A stretch of 64,000 bases of DNA from CAZYLZ01 sp964648335 (GTDB lineage: Bacteria; Patescibacteriota; Minisyncoccia; Phycocordibacterales; UBA2100). The stretch's first letter is position 1; every line of letters begins with the position of its first letter. The notes under the pieces were generated by a model, which had not been told where the DNA came from, ran no database searches, and was given only the letters and a program-made list of their open reading frames with translations. Below are positions 24,672-33,793 of the stretch, piece by piece. The position numbers and the translations under genes are program-made. The stretch spans positions 1 to 64,000 of the forward strand of contig CAZYLZ010000006.1 of assembly GCA_964648335.1 (NCBI GenBank), given 5' to 3'.

Positions 24672-26666
24672 ATGACTAGCATTTCTCGATACAGCTCGAC
24701 AGATACGATCGCGCTTGCCGTTGCCATCGTGGCACTCATAGCGCTCGTGTTCTCGCCGATTTCTCATATTACTAAGGCAAACTCCCTCTTGGGATCGACC
24801 CACCTCTCGATCGCGCATGCAGAAGGCGATGGAGGGGGCGGTGACGGAGGTGGAGGCGATGGCGGAGGTGGTGATGGCGGAGGCGGAGATGGTGGTGGTG
24901 ACGGAGGTGGAGATGGTGGTGGAGATGGCGGAGGTGACGGAGGCGGAGATGGTGGTGGTGACTCCGGCGGAAGCGATGGTGGAGGCAGCGACTCCGGCTC
25001 TGGAGATTCTGGCTCCGGTGACTCGGGCATGGGCAGCGACGGCGGATGCTGCGGCGGCGGAGACGACTCGGGCTCAGAAGGCGGAAGCAACGGCATTTTC
25101 GTGCCGGTAATTCCGTCGACTCCGGTCGCAAACCCTTCGTGCTCTCTCAGCTCGATCAAGATCCCGATCCCGTTCGTCGGCGACGCCGCGGTCCTCTTTT
25201 GGAGCTCGTCGAACGCCACATCGGCTTCGATCGACCACGGAATCGGGGCTCTCTCCCCTGTCTCGGTAGGTACTCGCGTGATCTCAAGCATCACGGCGAC
25301 TACCAAGTACACAATGACGGCAGTCGGTGCAAATGGGGCAAAGGCTATCTGCTCGACGACAGTTACCGTGACGCCTGTCACGCCAAAACCTACCTGTGTC
25401 ATCACTGCGACCCCAGGATCGATCGCAACGGGCGGCCATAGCGTCCTTTCTTGGAACTCGACTGACGCCGCATCGGCAACGATCGACAACGGATTGGGAT
25501 CGGTCATGACGAGCGGCGCTCAGAGCGTCTCTCCAACGGCAAACACTCAGTACACTATGACCGTTACAGGTACCGGCGGTACCGCTACCTGCAACGCGAC
25601 GGTAGTAGTCACGAATGTCCCTCCTCCTGCACAGCCAACATGCACGATCTCGGCGTACCCTTCTGAGGTCTCTCAGGGCGGATCGTCGGTACTCACCTGG
25701 TCGTCGACAAACGCATCGTCGGCATCCTTGAATGGCGGCATCGGGGCCGTGTCGACCAATGGATCACGATCAGTGACTCCGTCGTCAAACACAACCTATG
25801 TCCTAACGGTGACAGGTTCGGGCGGAACCGCGACATGCAGTGCACCAGTGACGATCAAGAACACTCCTCCAACGCAGCCTTCGTGCACCCTCTCGGCCAG
25901 CCCGACACAGGTCGTGGCAGGCGGCGCGAGCGTCCTCTCGTGGACCTCGAACAACGCGACATCGGCAACCTTGGGTGCATTTGGAACGGTCGCCGTAAAC
26001 GGATCGACCACCGTAACCCCGAGCGTCAACACAACGTACACACTCACCGTAACCGGTGCAGGAGGCACTGCGACGTGCACGGCACACGTGACTATCAAGT
26101 CTGTACAGACATACACTCCGACCTGCTCTATCTGGGCAATCCCGGATGAGCAGATCGTTCCTGGTGGATCCACGGCACTCTCGTGGTCTTCGACCAACGC
26201 ATCGTCGGCATCGATCGATAACGGCATCGGGGCAGTGAGCCTCGAGGGCACACGTACCGTGTCGAATCTCTGGGACGACACCATCTTCACGATGAACGTT
26301 TCGGGCCAGGGCGGAACAGCACAGTGCTCGGTACCGGTATTCCTCAAGGAGACGACTCCAAAGCCGCCGAAAAAGCCAACCTGTGATATCCACATGGGTG
26401 GCAAGAACGCATACGGTGCCGAAGAGACCATCGCATGGAACACCGACGACGACGTCGACTCGGTAGAGATCGAGGGCGCCGGCGAAGTCCCTAAGCACGG
26501 ATGGCGCGGCATCATGAAGCTCGACAAGCAGACCACCTTCAAGATGAAGGTAAAGAAAGGAACCCAGGTCACCGAATGCTCTTGCGTAGGAAACCCTATC
26601 GAGGACAAGTCGGCAGACTGGAGCAGCTGGTCTAACCAGGGCTGGCAGCACAGCGCGTGGTACTAG
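24672..26666 (+). CDS. Secreted Gly/Asp-repeat protein with tandem Ig-like domains
   Basis: A 664-aa protein. The start MTSISRYSS gives a signal peptide ending near SIAHAEGD. About 85 residues of GDGGGGDGGG-type repeats with Ser-rich tail follow, then five Ig-like domains of about 85 residues (each with PxCxxxAxP, a VLSWxSxxAxSAxxxxGxG core and YxxTVTGxGGTATC), and a distinct C-terminal domain of about 90 residues rich in Lys and Trp ending in WSSWSNQGWQHSAWY. The two cysteines per Ig repeat could form a disulfide. It is probably a cell-surface protein. No sorting signal is seen; the Trp-rich tail may serve as anchor. Confidence 0.75.
   Translation: MTSISRYSSTDTIALAVAIVALIALVFSPISHITKANSLLGSTHLSIAHAEGDGGGGDGGGGDGGGGDGGGGDGGGDGGGDGGGDGGGDGGGDGGGDSGGSDGGGSDSGSGDSGSGDSGMGSDGGCCGGGDDSGSEGGSNGIFVPVIPSTPVANPSCSLSSIKIPIPFVGDAAVLFWSSSNATSASIDHGIGALSPVSVGTRVISSITATTKYTMTAVGANGAKAICSTTVTVTPVTPKPTCVITATPGSIATGGHSVLSWNSTDAASATIDNGLGSVMTSGAQSVSPTANTQYTMTVTGTGGTATCNATVVVTNVPPPAQPTCTISAYPSEVSQGGSSVLTWSSTNASSASLNGGIGAVSTNGSRSVTPSSNTTYVLTVTGSGGTATCSAPVTIKNTPPTQPSCTLSASPTQVVAGGASVLSWTSNNATSATLGAFGTVAVNGSTTVTPSVNTTYTLTVTGAGGTATCTAHVTIKSVQTYTPTCSIWAIPDEQIVPGGSTALSWSSTNASSASIDNGIGAVSLEGTRTVSNLWDDTIFTMNVSGQGGTAQCSVPVFLKETTPKPPKKPTCDIHMGGKNAYGAEETIAWNTDDDVDSVEIEGAGEVPKHGWRGIMKLDKQTTFKMKVKKGTQVTECSCVGNPIEDKSADWSSWSNQGWQHSAWY
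24829..25085 (+). repeat. Low-complexity GGNGGT-type coding repeat
   Basis: Imperfect tandem hexamer/nonamer units of the kind GGAGGTGGAGAT encode the Gly/Asp spacer. Such tracts change length easily by slippage and are also assembly-sensitive. Confidence 0.85.
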
Positions 26667-26692
26667 TACCCGCCTTGCGCGAACAGTGCTAG

Positions 26693-26724
26693 CTAAAAGC
26701 CGGACCACGTGGTCCGGCTTTTAG
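26693..26724 (+). terminator. Terminator, bidirectional
   Basis: A perfect 32-bp palindrome (CTAAAAGCCGGACCAC and its mirror) ending in TTTTAG, 27 bp after the Ig-repeat gene. Confidence 0.75.
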
Positions 26725-26742
26725 TATGTGCAGAGTTTCAAA

Positions 26743-26770
26743 TTGACTTTTTTTCTTTTTATGATACAAT
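26743..26770 (+). promoter_or_regulatory. Promoter of the 115-aa orphan gene
   Basis: TTGACT (26743-26748), a 16-bp spacer of mostly T and TACAAT (26765-26770). A 55-nt leader with a GCTGGCTTCGGCTTTTGCC stem region precedes AAGGGGA and the ATG. Confidence 0.75.
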
Positions 26771-26830
26771 TCCGTCAGCTAGCATACCTGCTGGCTTCGG
26801 CTTTTGCCGACACTTAGGAAGGGGAAGAAA

Positions 26831-27178
26831 ATGTCATTGCGGAATTCTGTAGTGCTTACAGGCGCGACCATGAAGCGATTCAATAGCTTCACTCGCGCCG
26901 CAGAAGTCGCATTGGGTCAGCGCTTCGAAATCGCCGAGATCGCAATCTTCTGCAACTCGCTTTCGGGCCTGTTGCAGACGAGCGATGGCAAGGTGTTTCG
27001 ATTCCTTGCCAACGAAGACGCTTTCAAGCTTGGTGCCACGTGGTGGTCTGTCGGGCAAGACGAGTCCGTCGTGCGCGTTCGCCACGATGATCTCTATATG
27101 CCGTCGACGACACTGCCCGCAGTCCGCGTCGGCACGTGCCACTCGGACGTCAGACTCCGGCCGCACCGCGCAGCATAA
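26831..27178 (+). CDS. Orphan hypothetical protein
   Basis: A 115-aa soluble basic protein of no recognised family (isoleucine-rich centre EIAEIAIFCN, then KVFRFLANEDAFKLG). The start MSLRNS follows GGAAGGGGAAGAAA, a strong ribosome binding site; an upstream in-frame ATG lacks one. Its own promoter and terminator make it a one-gene cassette. Confidence 0.6.
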   Translation: MSLRNSVVLTGATMKRFNSFTRAAEVALGQRFEIAEIAIFCNSLSGLLQTSDGKVFRFLANEDAFKLGATWWSVGQDESVVRVRHDDLYMPSTTLPAVRVGTCHSDVRLRPHRAA

Positions 27179-27212
27179 AACCGTATTTTTCATCCTAGGG
27201 GCACGTCCCCTG

Positions 27213-27241
27213 TCACCCGCGTTCGCGCGGGTGATTTTTTA
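27213..27241 (+). terminator. Rho-independent terminator
   Basis: TCACCCGC (27213-27220) pairs with GCGGGTGA (27227-27234), followed by a T run. Confidence 0.85.
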
Positions 27242-27246
27242 CACAT

Positions 27247-27273
27247 AAAAACCGGCGGGTTAACCCCACCGGC
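27247..27273 (-). terminator. Rho-independent terminator
   Basis: CCGGTGGGG / CCCGCCGG stem with TTTTTA on the minus strand, 14 bp after the PDZ gene. Confidence 0.8.
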
Positions 27274-27286
27274 ATTGTTTGTTGTT

Positions 27287-28267
27287 CTATCGCTGCATGA
27301 TTCCTGCCCGTTCAAACCGGTAGACCTTTTCTGCGACTTTGCGCGACAGCGCTTCGGGCAGATAGCAGCGAATCTGGGTGCGTTTCCAGCTGTACCAGTT
27401 CTTTTCGGGCGATTCGAGCCCTCGTATCACGCCTACCGTGGCTCGATCGACCGAGCTAAGAAACGAGTTCATCTCTTCATCGCTGGTACCGATACGACGC
27501 GCGATGAATACCGGGATGTTCGTCAGGGTCGGTATCCCGTCTTTTTCGACATTTCCGCTCAGCTTGATCGTACGCTTTTCCGACTGCTTGAGATCAGTCG
27601 CGTCCGTTATTCCAAGCAAGAAAAATAGCGGCGACTCGATGGGAAGTACCGCCTGCTCCCCGTTATGGACGAAGGTGCAGGTGTACTCAATGAGCCCTGG
27701 AGATCGTTCGGCAAAAGTGCTAGTAGTGAGCAGGTTCACTAGAGGACCGTAATCCTCGTCAATGAGTTCGCGTGTGCGTAGTGGTCGACGTTTGGCAAGC
27801 TCGGCGACATTGTCGAGCGTCATTGTCCTCATCGTCACTTCCATAGGATCCGTGTAGGTCACGAGAATCCTCGCATCGTCATCCATCAATCCTGCGATCG
27901 GTCGCAACAGTTTAATACGAACGTCAGAGTCGAGAGGCAAAGGAGTTACGATTTTCCTCATTGCCTCGGCATCAATAACTCCCGTACCATTGACCTCGAC
28001 GATGACGTCGCCGCACTGCATTCCTGCTTTCTCTGCAGGAGATTTGGCGCGGACCCCTTTCACAAAGACGCCACGAATTCTGTCGGCACGCTTATACCGT
28101 CGCGAGGAGTTTGTTGCATCAGTGCAGTCGTAGGTGTTCACGAAGCCGCTCAGCATCGAACCGAGCTCGACTCCGATTACCTGTGCGTAGCGCGGAGTGA
28201 GCGGCGTTTCGGCCTGCGCGAAGTTTGTTACGAGAAGTGAGAACAGAATAAACAGCGTGTATCGCAT
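27287..28267 (-). CDS. Secreted PDZ-domain protein
   Basis: A 326-aa protein with a clear signal peptide (MRYTLFILFSLLVTNFAQA) and a PDZ-like domain at about 30-130 (GVFVKGVRAKSPAEKAGM, GDVIVEVNG, MRKIVTPLPLDSDVRIKLLR). The rest, from about 150, is not recognised and contains no protease motif. The ATG follows CAGGAGGAAAAC, one of the best ribosome binding sites here. PDZ domains bind C-terminal peptides; a role in exported protein handling is possible but no partner gene is adjacent. Confidence 0.75.
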   Translation of the reverse strand: MRYTLFILFSLLVTNFAQAETPLTPRYAQVIGVELGSMLSGFVNTYDCTDATNSSRRYKRADRIRGVFVKGVRAKSPAEKAGMQCGDVIVEVNGTGVIDAEAMRKIVTPLPLDSDVRIKLLRPIAGLMDDDARILVTYTDPMEVTMRTMTLDNVAELAKRRPLRTRELIDEDYGPLVNLLTTSTFAERSPGLIEYTCTFVHNGEQAVLPIESPLFFLLGITDATDLKQSEKRTIKLSGNVEKDGIPTLTNIPVFIARRIGTSDEEMNSFLSSVDRATVGVIRGLESPEKNWYSWKRTQIRCYLPEALSRKVAEKVYRFERAGIMQR

Positions 28268-28397
28268 GTTTTCCTCCTGGTTGCATCATATTCTGGAGGG
28301 CACGCTATCACGAGCGATAGGTTACTGCAACGATTCTTTCGAGCCTGCAAATGCGTACACAAAGCACCGAACAACGGCGAGGGACCCGATGTATCCC

Positions 28398-29036
28398 TTA
28401 TGGCAGCTGCGGCATCGGCTCATTCAGGCTCTTGCACTTGGACATGTTTATGTAGTGGAGCGTCGTCTTGTATACATAGCCGGTCGGCGTGTTTTCGGGC
28501 AAGCCATAGGGCACCCAGGGCTTTAAGATGTCGTCGTTATGCTTGAGCTGAAAGAGCTTCACCGCGCCGAAGGTGAGGTCACCGAAGAGCCCGTTGGTTG
28601 GCAGATCGAGTCCGAGCTCGTCGTTAAGGTACTGCTGCAGCTTGCGTATGGACTCGCCCGTCGAAACACCCCTCTTAAGATAGGTGTCCAAATATGCCGT
28701 GCAGCCTGCAGGCAGTGCGTCGTCGCCCGAGCCCGAAAATTCTCCCGTCGCATTTGGGCCGGTCGAGGCTCCTAACACCGCTCCAGATCCTGCCGTTCCC
28801 GAACCTGCTCCCGACACGTTCACATCGCCGCCAAAGACAAATTTTCCAAATCCAAATGGTCCTTCGCCAATCGGCACGAGCGTTATGGTACCAACCGATG
28901 CAGGATCGGGCGTAACCTCGGTTGTGGTAAATGTCGCCGAACTTACCTGAGCCGATGCCGGTGCTACTAACAAAAGAGATACCGCTGTGCTCGCAATTAC
29001 AATGAGTGCGCGTGGATGTCGCAAAGAAATAGGCAT
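28398..29036 (-). CDS. Secreted peptidoglycan-binding-like protein, short paralog
   Basis: A 212-aa protein with a signal peptide (ending near APASAQ), a Gly/Ser-rich middle, and a C-terminal domain shared with the next gene: DDALPAGCTAYLDTYLKRG, IRKLQQYLNDELGLDLPTNG, FGDLTFGAVKLFQLKHNDDI and NMSKCKSLNEP. The LQQYLN...LPTNGLFG...T..AVKLFQ pattern is that of PG_binding_1 helical repeats, which bind peptidoglycan. Two cysteines (AGC, SKC) bracket the domain and could be disulfide-linked. The start is set at MPISLRHPRA; the longer frame lacks a signal. Confidence 0.7.
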   Translation of the reverse strand: MPISLRHPRALIVIASTAVSLLLVAPASAQVSSATFTTTEVTPDPASVGTITLVPIGEGPFGFGKFVFGGDVNVSGAGSGTAGSGAVLGASTGPNATGEFSGSGDDALPAGCTAYLDTYLKRGVSTGESIRKLQQYLNDELGLDLPTNGLFGDLTFGAVKLFQLKHNDDILKPWVPYGLPENTPTGYVYKTTLHYINMSKCKSLNEPMPQLP

Positions 29037-29117
29037 ACCGAATTCTAGAATGTATCGACAAAAAGCGTCAAAATTTATTGGGGACAACCCTGGGTTATCT
29101 TCATCTTTTATCAAAAC

Positions 29118-29161
29118 AAAAAGACCGCTCATGCTGCGTACAGCACGTATGCGGTCTTTTG
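29118..29161 (-). terminator. Terminator between the paralogs
   Basis: AAAAGACCGC (29119-29128) pairs with GCGGTCTTTT (29151-29160) with an inner partial stem; the minus strand continues TTTTTGTTTTG. It ends the longer paralog's transcript. Confidence 0.7.
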
Positions 29162-29179
29162 TTTATTGCTCAAAGAAAC

Positions 29180-30463
29180 TTACGGAAGCTGTGGAGCAGG
29201 CTCGTTCAAGGTCTTGCACTTGGCCAGGTTAATCTGGTGCATGGTGGTCTTGTACACGTAGCCGGTCGGCGTGCCGTCGTGGCCATAGGCAGCCCACGGA
29301 GTAAGGATCTGATCCTTGTACTTGAGCTGGAATGCCTTGACCGCGTCGAAGGTCATCGATCCGAAGATGCCCGAGACAGGGAGACTAAGGCCGAGCTCTT
29401 CGTTCAAGAATTCCTGGAGCTTCTTGATTTTGTCTGAGTGCGACGATCCGCGCTTGAGGTAGGTATCGAGGTACGCGGTGCAGCCTGCAGGCAAGGCGTC
29501 GCTCGAGGTTGCGGTTGGGCCAGTTGTAGCACCCAAGACCTGTCCGGACGATCCTGATGATCCACTGGTCGGACCGATAGGACCGAAGCTACCGCCAAAA
29601 ATTGGTCCGTTTCCGCCGCCCGATCCACCGCCCGATCCACCGCCAGCGGTTAGTGTGCGAACGAATGGTGCACAGTCAGCATCGGCAATATCAGGGAACG
29701 AGTCACGGTCGTTATCGATACCGTCCTGGCAGAGCGCCTCGGTGTTCTCGACATCAGCGATGACGACCGGAGGTGTTGTGGTTGCTGGCGTGGTAGTTCC
29801 CTCGCCCGAACCCGATCCAGTATCTACCGGCGCGTCGGCGGTGAGCGTGACGACGCACGACTTCGAGCCGATTTCGCCCATGGTTCCTACGCATTCTGTG
29901 CTAAACGATGGCGTGTATCCTGTGGGACCGGTTGCCGCTACCGAATATGCGCCCGAACGGTCGACAAACACCGTCGTCGTAGCTGCAGATGCTGTAAACG
30001 ACGAGGGCGAAGGATTGCCGGCACCGCTCACTGAGATAGTGAAGTCTCCGACGACAGCGGTACCGCCAGAAACGAGAGCCGAAACGTAGAGCGGATGGAT
30101 CACCGAAACGCGGACCGTACAGGTGCTCGTTACGACGCCGTCGCCGACGGTCATCACATATGGCTCGTCGGTGACAAGTCCATCCGGTGGCATGCCGCCA
30201 GCCCACGAGAAGGTGCCCGCTGCGACGGTCGCACCTGAGATCGAGTTGATGTCGATGCCGTGGTCCAACGTTGCGGTGGTCGAGTTTGCAGACGTCCACG
30301 AGATACTGAAGGGAGCTCCGGCGACGATAGTGTCGGGAGTGCTAATAAGCGTACAGGTTGGCCCGGTCTGTGCAGAAGCAAACGTCGCCGAGGCGAACGA
30401 GAGCAGCGCTACAGCGAGGACAATCGCACGGTGCTGGATAGAAACAGTAGTCATAACGGTCAT
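29180..30463 (-). CDS. Secreted Ig-like plus peptidoglycan-binding-like protein
   Basis: A 427-aa protein: signal peptide (to about ASAQT), Ig-like domain with the TCTLISTP...FSISWTSANSTTATLDHG signature also seen in the Ig-repeat protein, a second beta domain with SpaA-like features (about 120-205), a Ser/Thr/Pro linker, a short motif ENTEALCQDGIDNDRDSFPDIADADC (split calcium-binding-like acidic loop), a Gly/Ser spacer, and the same 105-residue C-terminal PG_binding_1-like domain as its short paralog. Cell-wall attachment by that domain is the likely function. No ribosome binding site is seen at either ATG (30463 or 30454). Confidence 0.7.
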   Translation of the reverse strand: MTVMTTVSIQHRAIVLAVALLSFASATFASAQTGPTCTLISTPDTIVAGAPFSISWTSANSTTATLDHGIDINSISGATVAAGTFSWAGGMPPDGLVTDEPYVMTVGDGVVTSTCTVRVSVIHPLYVSALVSGGTAVVGDFTISVSGAGNPSPSSFTASAATTTVFVDRSGAYSVAATGPTGYTPSFSTECVGTMGEIGSKSCVVTLTADAPVDTGSGSGEGTTTPATTTPPVVIADVENTEALCQDGIDNDRDSFPDIADADCAPFVRTLTAGGGSGGGSGGGNGPIFGGSFGPIGPTSGSSGSSGQVLGATTGPTATSSDALPAGCTAYLDTYLKRGSSHSDKIKKLQEFLNEELGLSLPVSGIFGSMTFDAVKAFQLKYKDQILTPWAAYGHDGTPTGYVYKTTMHQINLAKCKTLNEPAPQLP

Positions 30464-30580
30464 ATCTGGCTATCGGATAAATAAAAAGAATCTGGAAACC
30501 AACGTCACTTAACATAAAAAAATACCCCCGGTCAATGGAGCGTGGCAGATAGAGGCAAAAGCTTGCAGGGTGTCAAATTA

Positions 30581-31756
30581 TTAGGTCTGCACTGGGCCCT
30601 TCAAGACATCGGCAAGTTCGTCAACAAAATGATCCACATCTTTTGCCTGTGTCCCCTCGCCCAGCGATATGCGCAACGTGCTCTTCGCTCGTTCTTTGTC
30701 GCCATACTGTGCCAGGATGACGTGCGAGAACGATTCTTCACCTTCGCGGCACGCGCTTTTAGTAGATACGGCGAATCCACGATGATCGAGCGCAAGCGTG
30801 ATGTACTCGGTGCTGGTCCCCAGGATAGAGATATTGAGCATATGCGGCAAGACATCATCAGTCACGTTAACCAATGCTGATGGCACCTTTTCTGCGATAC
30901 GAGCAACCATCGATCGCGTGAGTTTCGCCAGACGTTCGGACTCGGACTCCCGCAGGGCGACAATGTGTTCGTAGGCTGCCGCCATTCCGAGAATGAGCGA
31001 GACATTCTCTGATCCAGGTCGCACACCGCGCTCTTGCCTGCCGCCAAATAACAGCGGCTTGAGCGTAGTCGTATCCTTAAGGAACAATATTCCGACGCCC
31101 CGCGGACCGTAGAGCTTACTCGCATCGAGCGATGCCAAGTCGATCCCAAGACTAAAGAGGTCCGAAGCGAGGTACAACGGAGCCTGGCCAAGGTCGCTGT
31201 GCACAACGATGGCCGCATTCTTTTTGCGCATCGCCTGCACGATGGCACGCACGGGCTGCACGGCACCGGTTTCTCCGGTACCCCACCCCATCGATGCAAA
31301 TACAGTCCGTTCGGTTACGAGATTCGCCGCAGTCTCGGGGTCAATATGCCCGCTCTCGCTCACGGGGATCATGGTGACAATCGCGCCCATAGCAACGAGC
31401 GAGTCGGCACAGGCGAGCACCGACGGATGCTCTATAGCCGAAAACAAGAATTCAGCTCCCTCTATCGTTCCGGTCGACGCGAGTGCTCTCGCAAATCCGA
31501 TAATCGCGAGGTTGTTGGCTTCGGTACCGCCCGACGTAAAGACGAGCGTATGCGCTCGAACACCGAGATGCCGGGCGATGCCAGACCGCGCTCCCTCGAG
31601 CGCTTCTGCTGCGCGAACCCCTTCGCTGTGTATGGAGCCCGGATTGCCGACGAGCTCGAATCCTGCGACTACCGCGGTACGTGCGGCGTCGCACACCGGC
31701 GTTGCGGCGGCATAGTCGAGGTAGATGCGGGTCTTAGGAAGGTTTTGTGAGGCCAC
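30581..31756 (-). CDS. Cysteine desulfurase, NifS/IscS family
   Basis: A 391-aa PLP enzyme that takes sulfur from cysteine for Fe-S clusters or thiolated tRNA. Seen: YLDYAAATP start, TSGGTEANN, EH110PSV, the PLP lysine in DASK214LYGPRG, RPGSEN, and the catalytic cysteine in STKSAC336REGE. The length is normal for the family. HSDLGQ replaces the common HVDGAQ. The GTG start follows no ribosome binding site. The gene is divergent from infB and no iscU or sufU scaffold gene is nearby, so transfer to tRNA modification is as likely as cluster assembly. Confidence 0.9.
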   Translation of the reverse strand: MASQNLPKTRIYLDYAAATPVCDAARTAVVAGFELVGNPGSIHSEGVRAAEALEGARSGIARHLGVRAHTLVFTSGGTEANNLAIIGFARALASTGTIEGAEFLFSAIEHPSVLACADSLVAMGAIVTMIPVSESGHIDPETAANLVTERTVFASMGWGTGETGAVQPVRAIVQAMRKKNAAIVVHSDLGQAPLYLASDLFSLGIDLASLDASKLYGPRGVGILFLKDTTTLKPLLFGGRQERGVRPGSENVSLILGMAAAYEHIVALRESESERLAKLTRSMVARIAEKVPSALVNVTDDVLPHMLNISILGTSTEYITLALDHRGFAVSTKSACREGEESFSHVILAQYGDKERAKSTLRISLGEGTQAKDVDHFVDELADVLKGPVQT

Positions 31757-31784
31757 GATAGTATGCTACGTGCAAATCCTGCTT

Positions 31785-31813
31785 TTGCAAAACGGGCAGT
31801 TCGCGCGTATACT
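31785..31813 (+). promoter_or_regulatory. infB promoter
   Basis: TTGCAA (31785-31790), a 17-bp spacer and TATACT (31808-31813), giving a leader of about 54 nt without a ribosome binding site. Confidence 0.8.
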
Positions 31814-31873
31814 GTGCCCACTGTTCGTTTCGCGCTCGTCGCGAAATTTCTATGAACTACCCCCACAAAAACC

Positions 31874-33385
31874 ATGGCCCAGAAACCAACGCACACCTCT
31901 CATATCACCGAGCGTCCTCCGGTCGTCGTAGTGATGGGCCACGTCGATCACGGCAAATCGTCGCTCCTCGACTACATTAGACACACTAACGTTGTCTCGG
32001 GTGAAGCCGGCGGCATAACGCAGCACGTAGCGGCATACGAAGTCGTGCACGAGGGCAAAGAGGGCAAGAAACGGATCACCTTCATAGACACTCCTGGACA
32101 CGCGGCATTCACCGCAATCCGTTCGCGCGGAGCGAACGTCGCGGATATCGCTATCTTGGTGGTCTCGGCCGAGGATGGCGTCAAAGAGCAGACGCTCGAG
32201 GTACTAAAGAGCATCCAGGATTCAGAAACACCTTACGTGGTTGCAATAAACAAGATCGACAAGCCGAACGCCGACATCGAGCGCACCAAGGTTACCCTCA
32301 TGGAGCACAACGTGTTTCTCGAAGGGCTCGGTGGCGATGTACCTTGGGTTCCTATTTCTGCCAAAACTGGCCAAGGCATCCCCGACCTCCTCACGACCGT
32401 ACTTCTTCTTGCCGAGATAGAAGAGCTTACGGGCGACGAGAATGCGCCTGCAGAGGGATTCGTCATCGAAGCAAACCGCGATTCGCGCCGTGGCATCGCA
32501 GCAACCCTCATCATCACCAACGGATCGCTCAAGATCGGCAACGCGATCCGCGCAAGCACGGCGATCGCTCCGCTGCGTATACTCGAAGACACCATGGGTA
32601 AAAAGCTTAAGAGCGCCGAGATGTCATCACCGATCGTGGTCGTCGGCTTTGACGAACTGCCGCTTGCCGGTACGTCGTTCGTCACCCACAACAACAAGCG
32701 CGATGCCGAAGAGGCTCGCTCGGCGTTTGTGCGCGCACGCGGCCGCGTTGTGCCACAAGCAGTTGCAGCACAGGGCACCAAGCACATCATCCCCATCATC
32801 ATCAAGGCAGATGCGGCAGGATCTCTTGAGGCGCTTCTTCAGGCTTGTGGAGCGCTTGCTACCGAATACGCAGCCATCACGGTCATCCAGAGCGGTATCG
32901 GTCCTGTTTCCGAAAACGACACCAAATCGTCTCTGGCGTCCGGCAGCGCTACCATCATCGCGTTCAACGTGACCACCGACAAAAACGCGCTCGAGGCTGC
33001 ACGCCAGCACTCGATCCCGATCGAAACCTTCGACATCATCTACAAGCTCGTCGAGCGTCTCGAGGCCATCATCAAGAACCGCACGCCAAAACGATCCGTC
33101 GAGAAAGTCTTGGGAACCATTAAGCTCTTGAAGCACTTCAGCAAGCAGAAAGAGTTGCAGGTCGTGGGTGGTCGGGTCGAGGAAGGAACGCTCGCCAAGA
33201 AGGCGAATCTCAAGGTCTCTCGTCGCGGCGTCGTCTTAGGCTACGCCAAAGTGGTTAACCTGCAGTCGCACAAGCAAAACGTCGAGCGTGTCGATGCCGG
33301 CGGTGAGTTCGGCGCACAGCTCGAGGCTGTGTTCGAGATGGCTCCGGGCGACACGCTCGAGAGCATCCAAACCGTCGAAGAATAA
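31874..33385 (+). CDS. infB: Translation initiation factor IF-2, minimal form
   Basis: A 503-aa GTPase that places initiator tRNA on the 30S subunit. GTPase motifs: G1 GHVDHGKSS (22-30), G2 GGITQHV, G3 DTPGHAAF, G4 NKID, G5 SAK; then domain II, domain III (IIPIIIKADAAGSLEAL) and the fMet-tRNA-binding C2 domain (GYAKVVNLQSHKQNVERVDAGGEFG). The variable N-terminal domains present in larger bacterial IF-2 proteins are absent; only 15 residues precede the G domain. It is followed by rbfA after 4 bp, an arrangement widely conserved in bacteria. Confidence 0.95.
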   Translation: MAQKPTHTSHITERPPVVVVMGHVDHGKSSLLDYIRHTNVVSGEAGGITQHVAAYEVVHEGKEGKKRITFIDTPGHAAFTAIRSRGANVADIAILVVSAEDGVKEQTLEVLKSIQDSETPYVVAINKIDKPNADIERTKVTLMEHNVFLEGLGGDVPWVPISAKTGQGIPDLLTTVLLLAEIEELTGDENAPAEGFVIEANRDSRRGIAATLIITNGSLKIGNAIRASTAIAPLRILEDTMGKKLKSAEMSSPIVVVGFDELPLAGTSFVTHNNKRDAEEARSAFVRARGRVVPQAVAAQGTKHIIPIIIKADAAGSLEALLQACGALATEYAAITVIQSGIGPVSENDTKSSLASGSATIIAFNVTTDKNALEAARQHSIPIETFDIIYKLVERLEAIIKNRTPKRSVEKVLGTIKLLKHFSKQKELQVVGGRVEEGTLAKKANLKVSRRGVVLGYAKVVNLQSHKQNVERVDAGGEFGAQLEAVFEMAPGDTLESIQTVEE

Positions 33386-33389
33386 TACT

Positions 33390-33719
33390 ATGGACGATCT
33401 CCAGCGCATGACTCGCTTTTCAGAAGAACTCGCTCACCAGGCGGCCGAGTTTATACTGCAAGAGATGGGCAGGCAGTCTTTGGTCACCGTCACTCGTGCG
33501 CAGTCTTCGGACGACTTTAACGGCATCACTATCTTCGTGACTGTGTTTCCCGAATCCGAGCAAGAAAAGGCACTGGCCTGGCTCAAGCGCTCGCGCACGG
33601 CGTTTCGGGACTTTATTGCCAAGAAATCGCCCGGATTACGCCCTCCTACCATAGACTTTGTCATAGACCTCGGCGAGCGAAATCGCCGCCTCATCGACGA
33701 GAAGCTCAAGCCTTTGTAA
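33390..33719 (+). CDS. rbfA: Ribosome-binding factor A-like protein
   Basis: A 109-aa KH-type protein that assists 30S maturation. The pattern matches RbfA: FSEELAHQAAEFILQEM at the start, the LVTVTRAQSSDDFNGITIFVTVFPE strand pair, LKRSRTAFRDFIAKKSPGLRPPTIDFVID and a final basic stretch. The ATG lies 4 bp after the infB stop, which sets this start over an upstream in-frame ATG inside infB. Confidence 0.85.
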   Translation: MDDLQRMTRFSEELAHQAAEFILQEMGRQSLVTVTRAQSSDDFNGITIFVTVFPESEQEKALAWLKRSRTAFRDFIAKKSPGLRPPTIDFVIDLGERNRRLIDEKLKPL

Positions 33720-33741
33720 GCAGAATTTGGGACACACTTGC

Positions 33742-33769
33742 CTACCACCCCTCGTGTGGTAGTTTTTTT
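33742..33769 (+). terminator. Terminator of infB-rbfA
   Basis: CTACCAC (33742-33748) pairs with GTGGTAG (33756-33762), followed by seven T. Confidence 0.85.
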
Positions 33770-33793
33770 ATAGATACAACACAAGGAGCTGGT

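Noticed and set aside
24829..25085. Short regular repeats that could suggest a CRISPR array
   Set aside because: Units are 6-12 bp, without unique spacers, and lie in frame inside a secreted protein gene.
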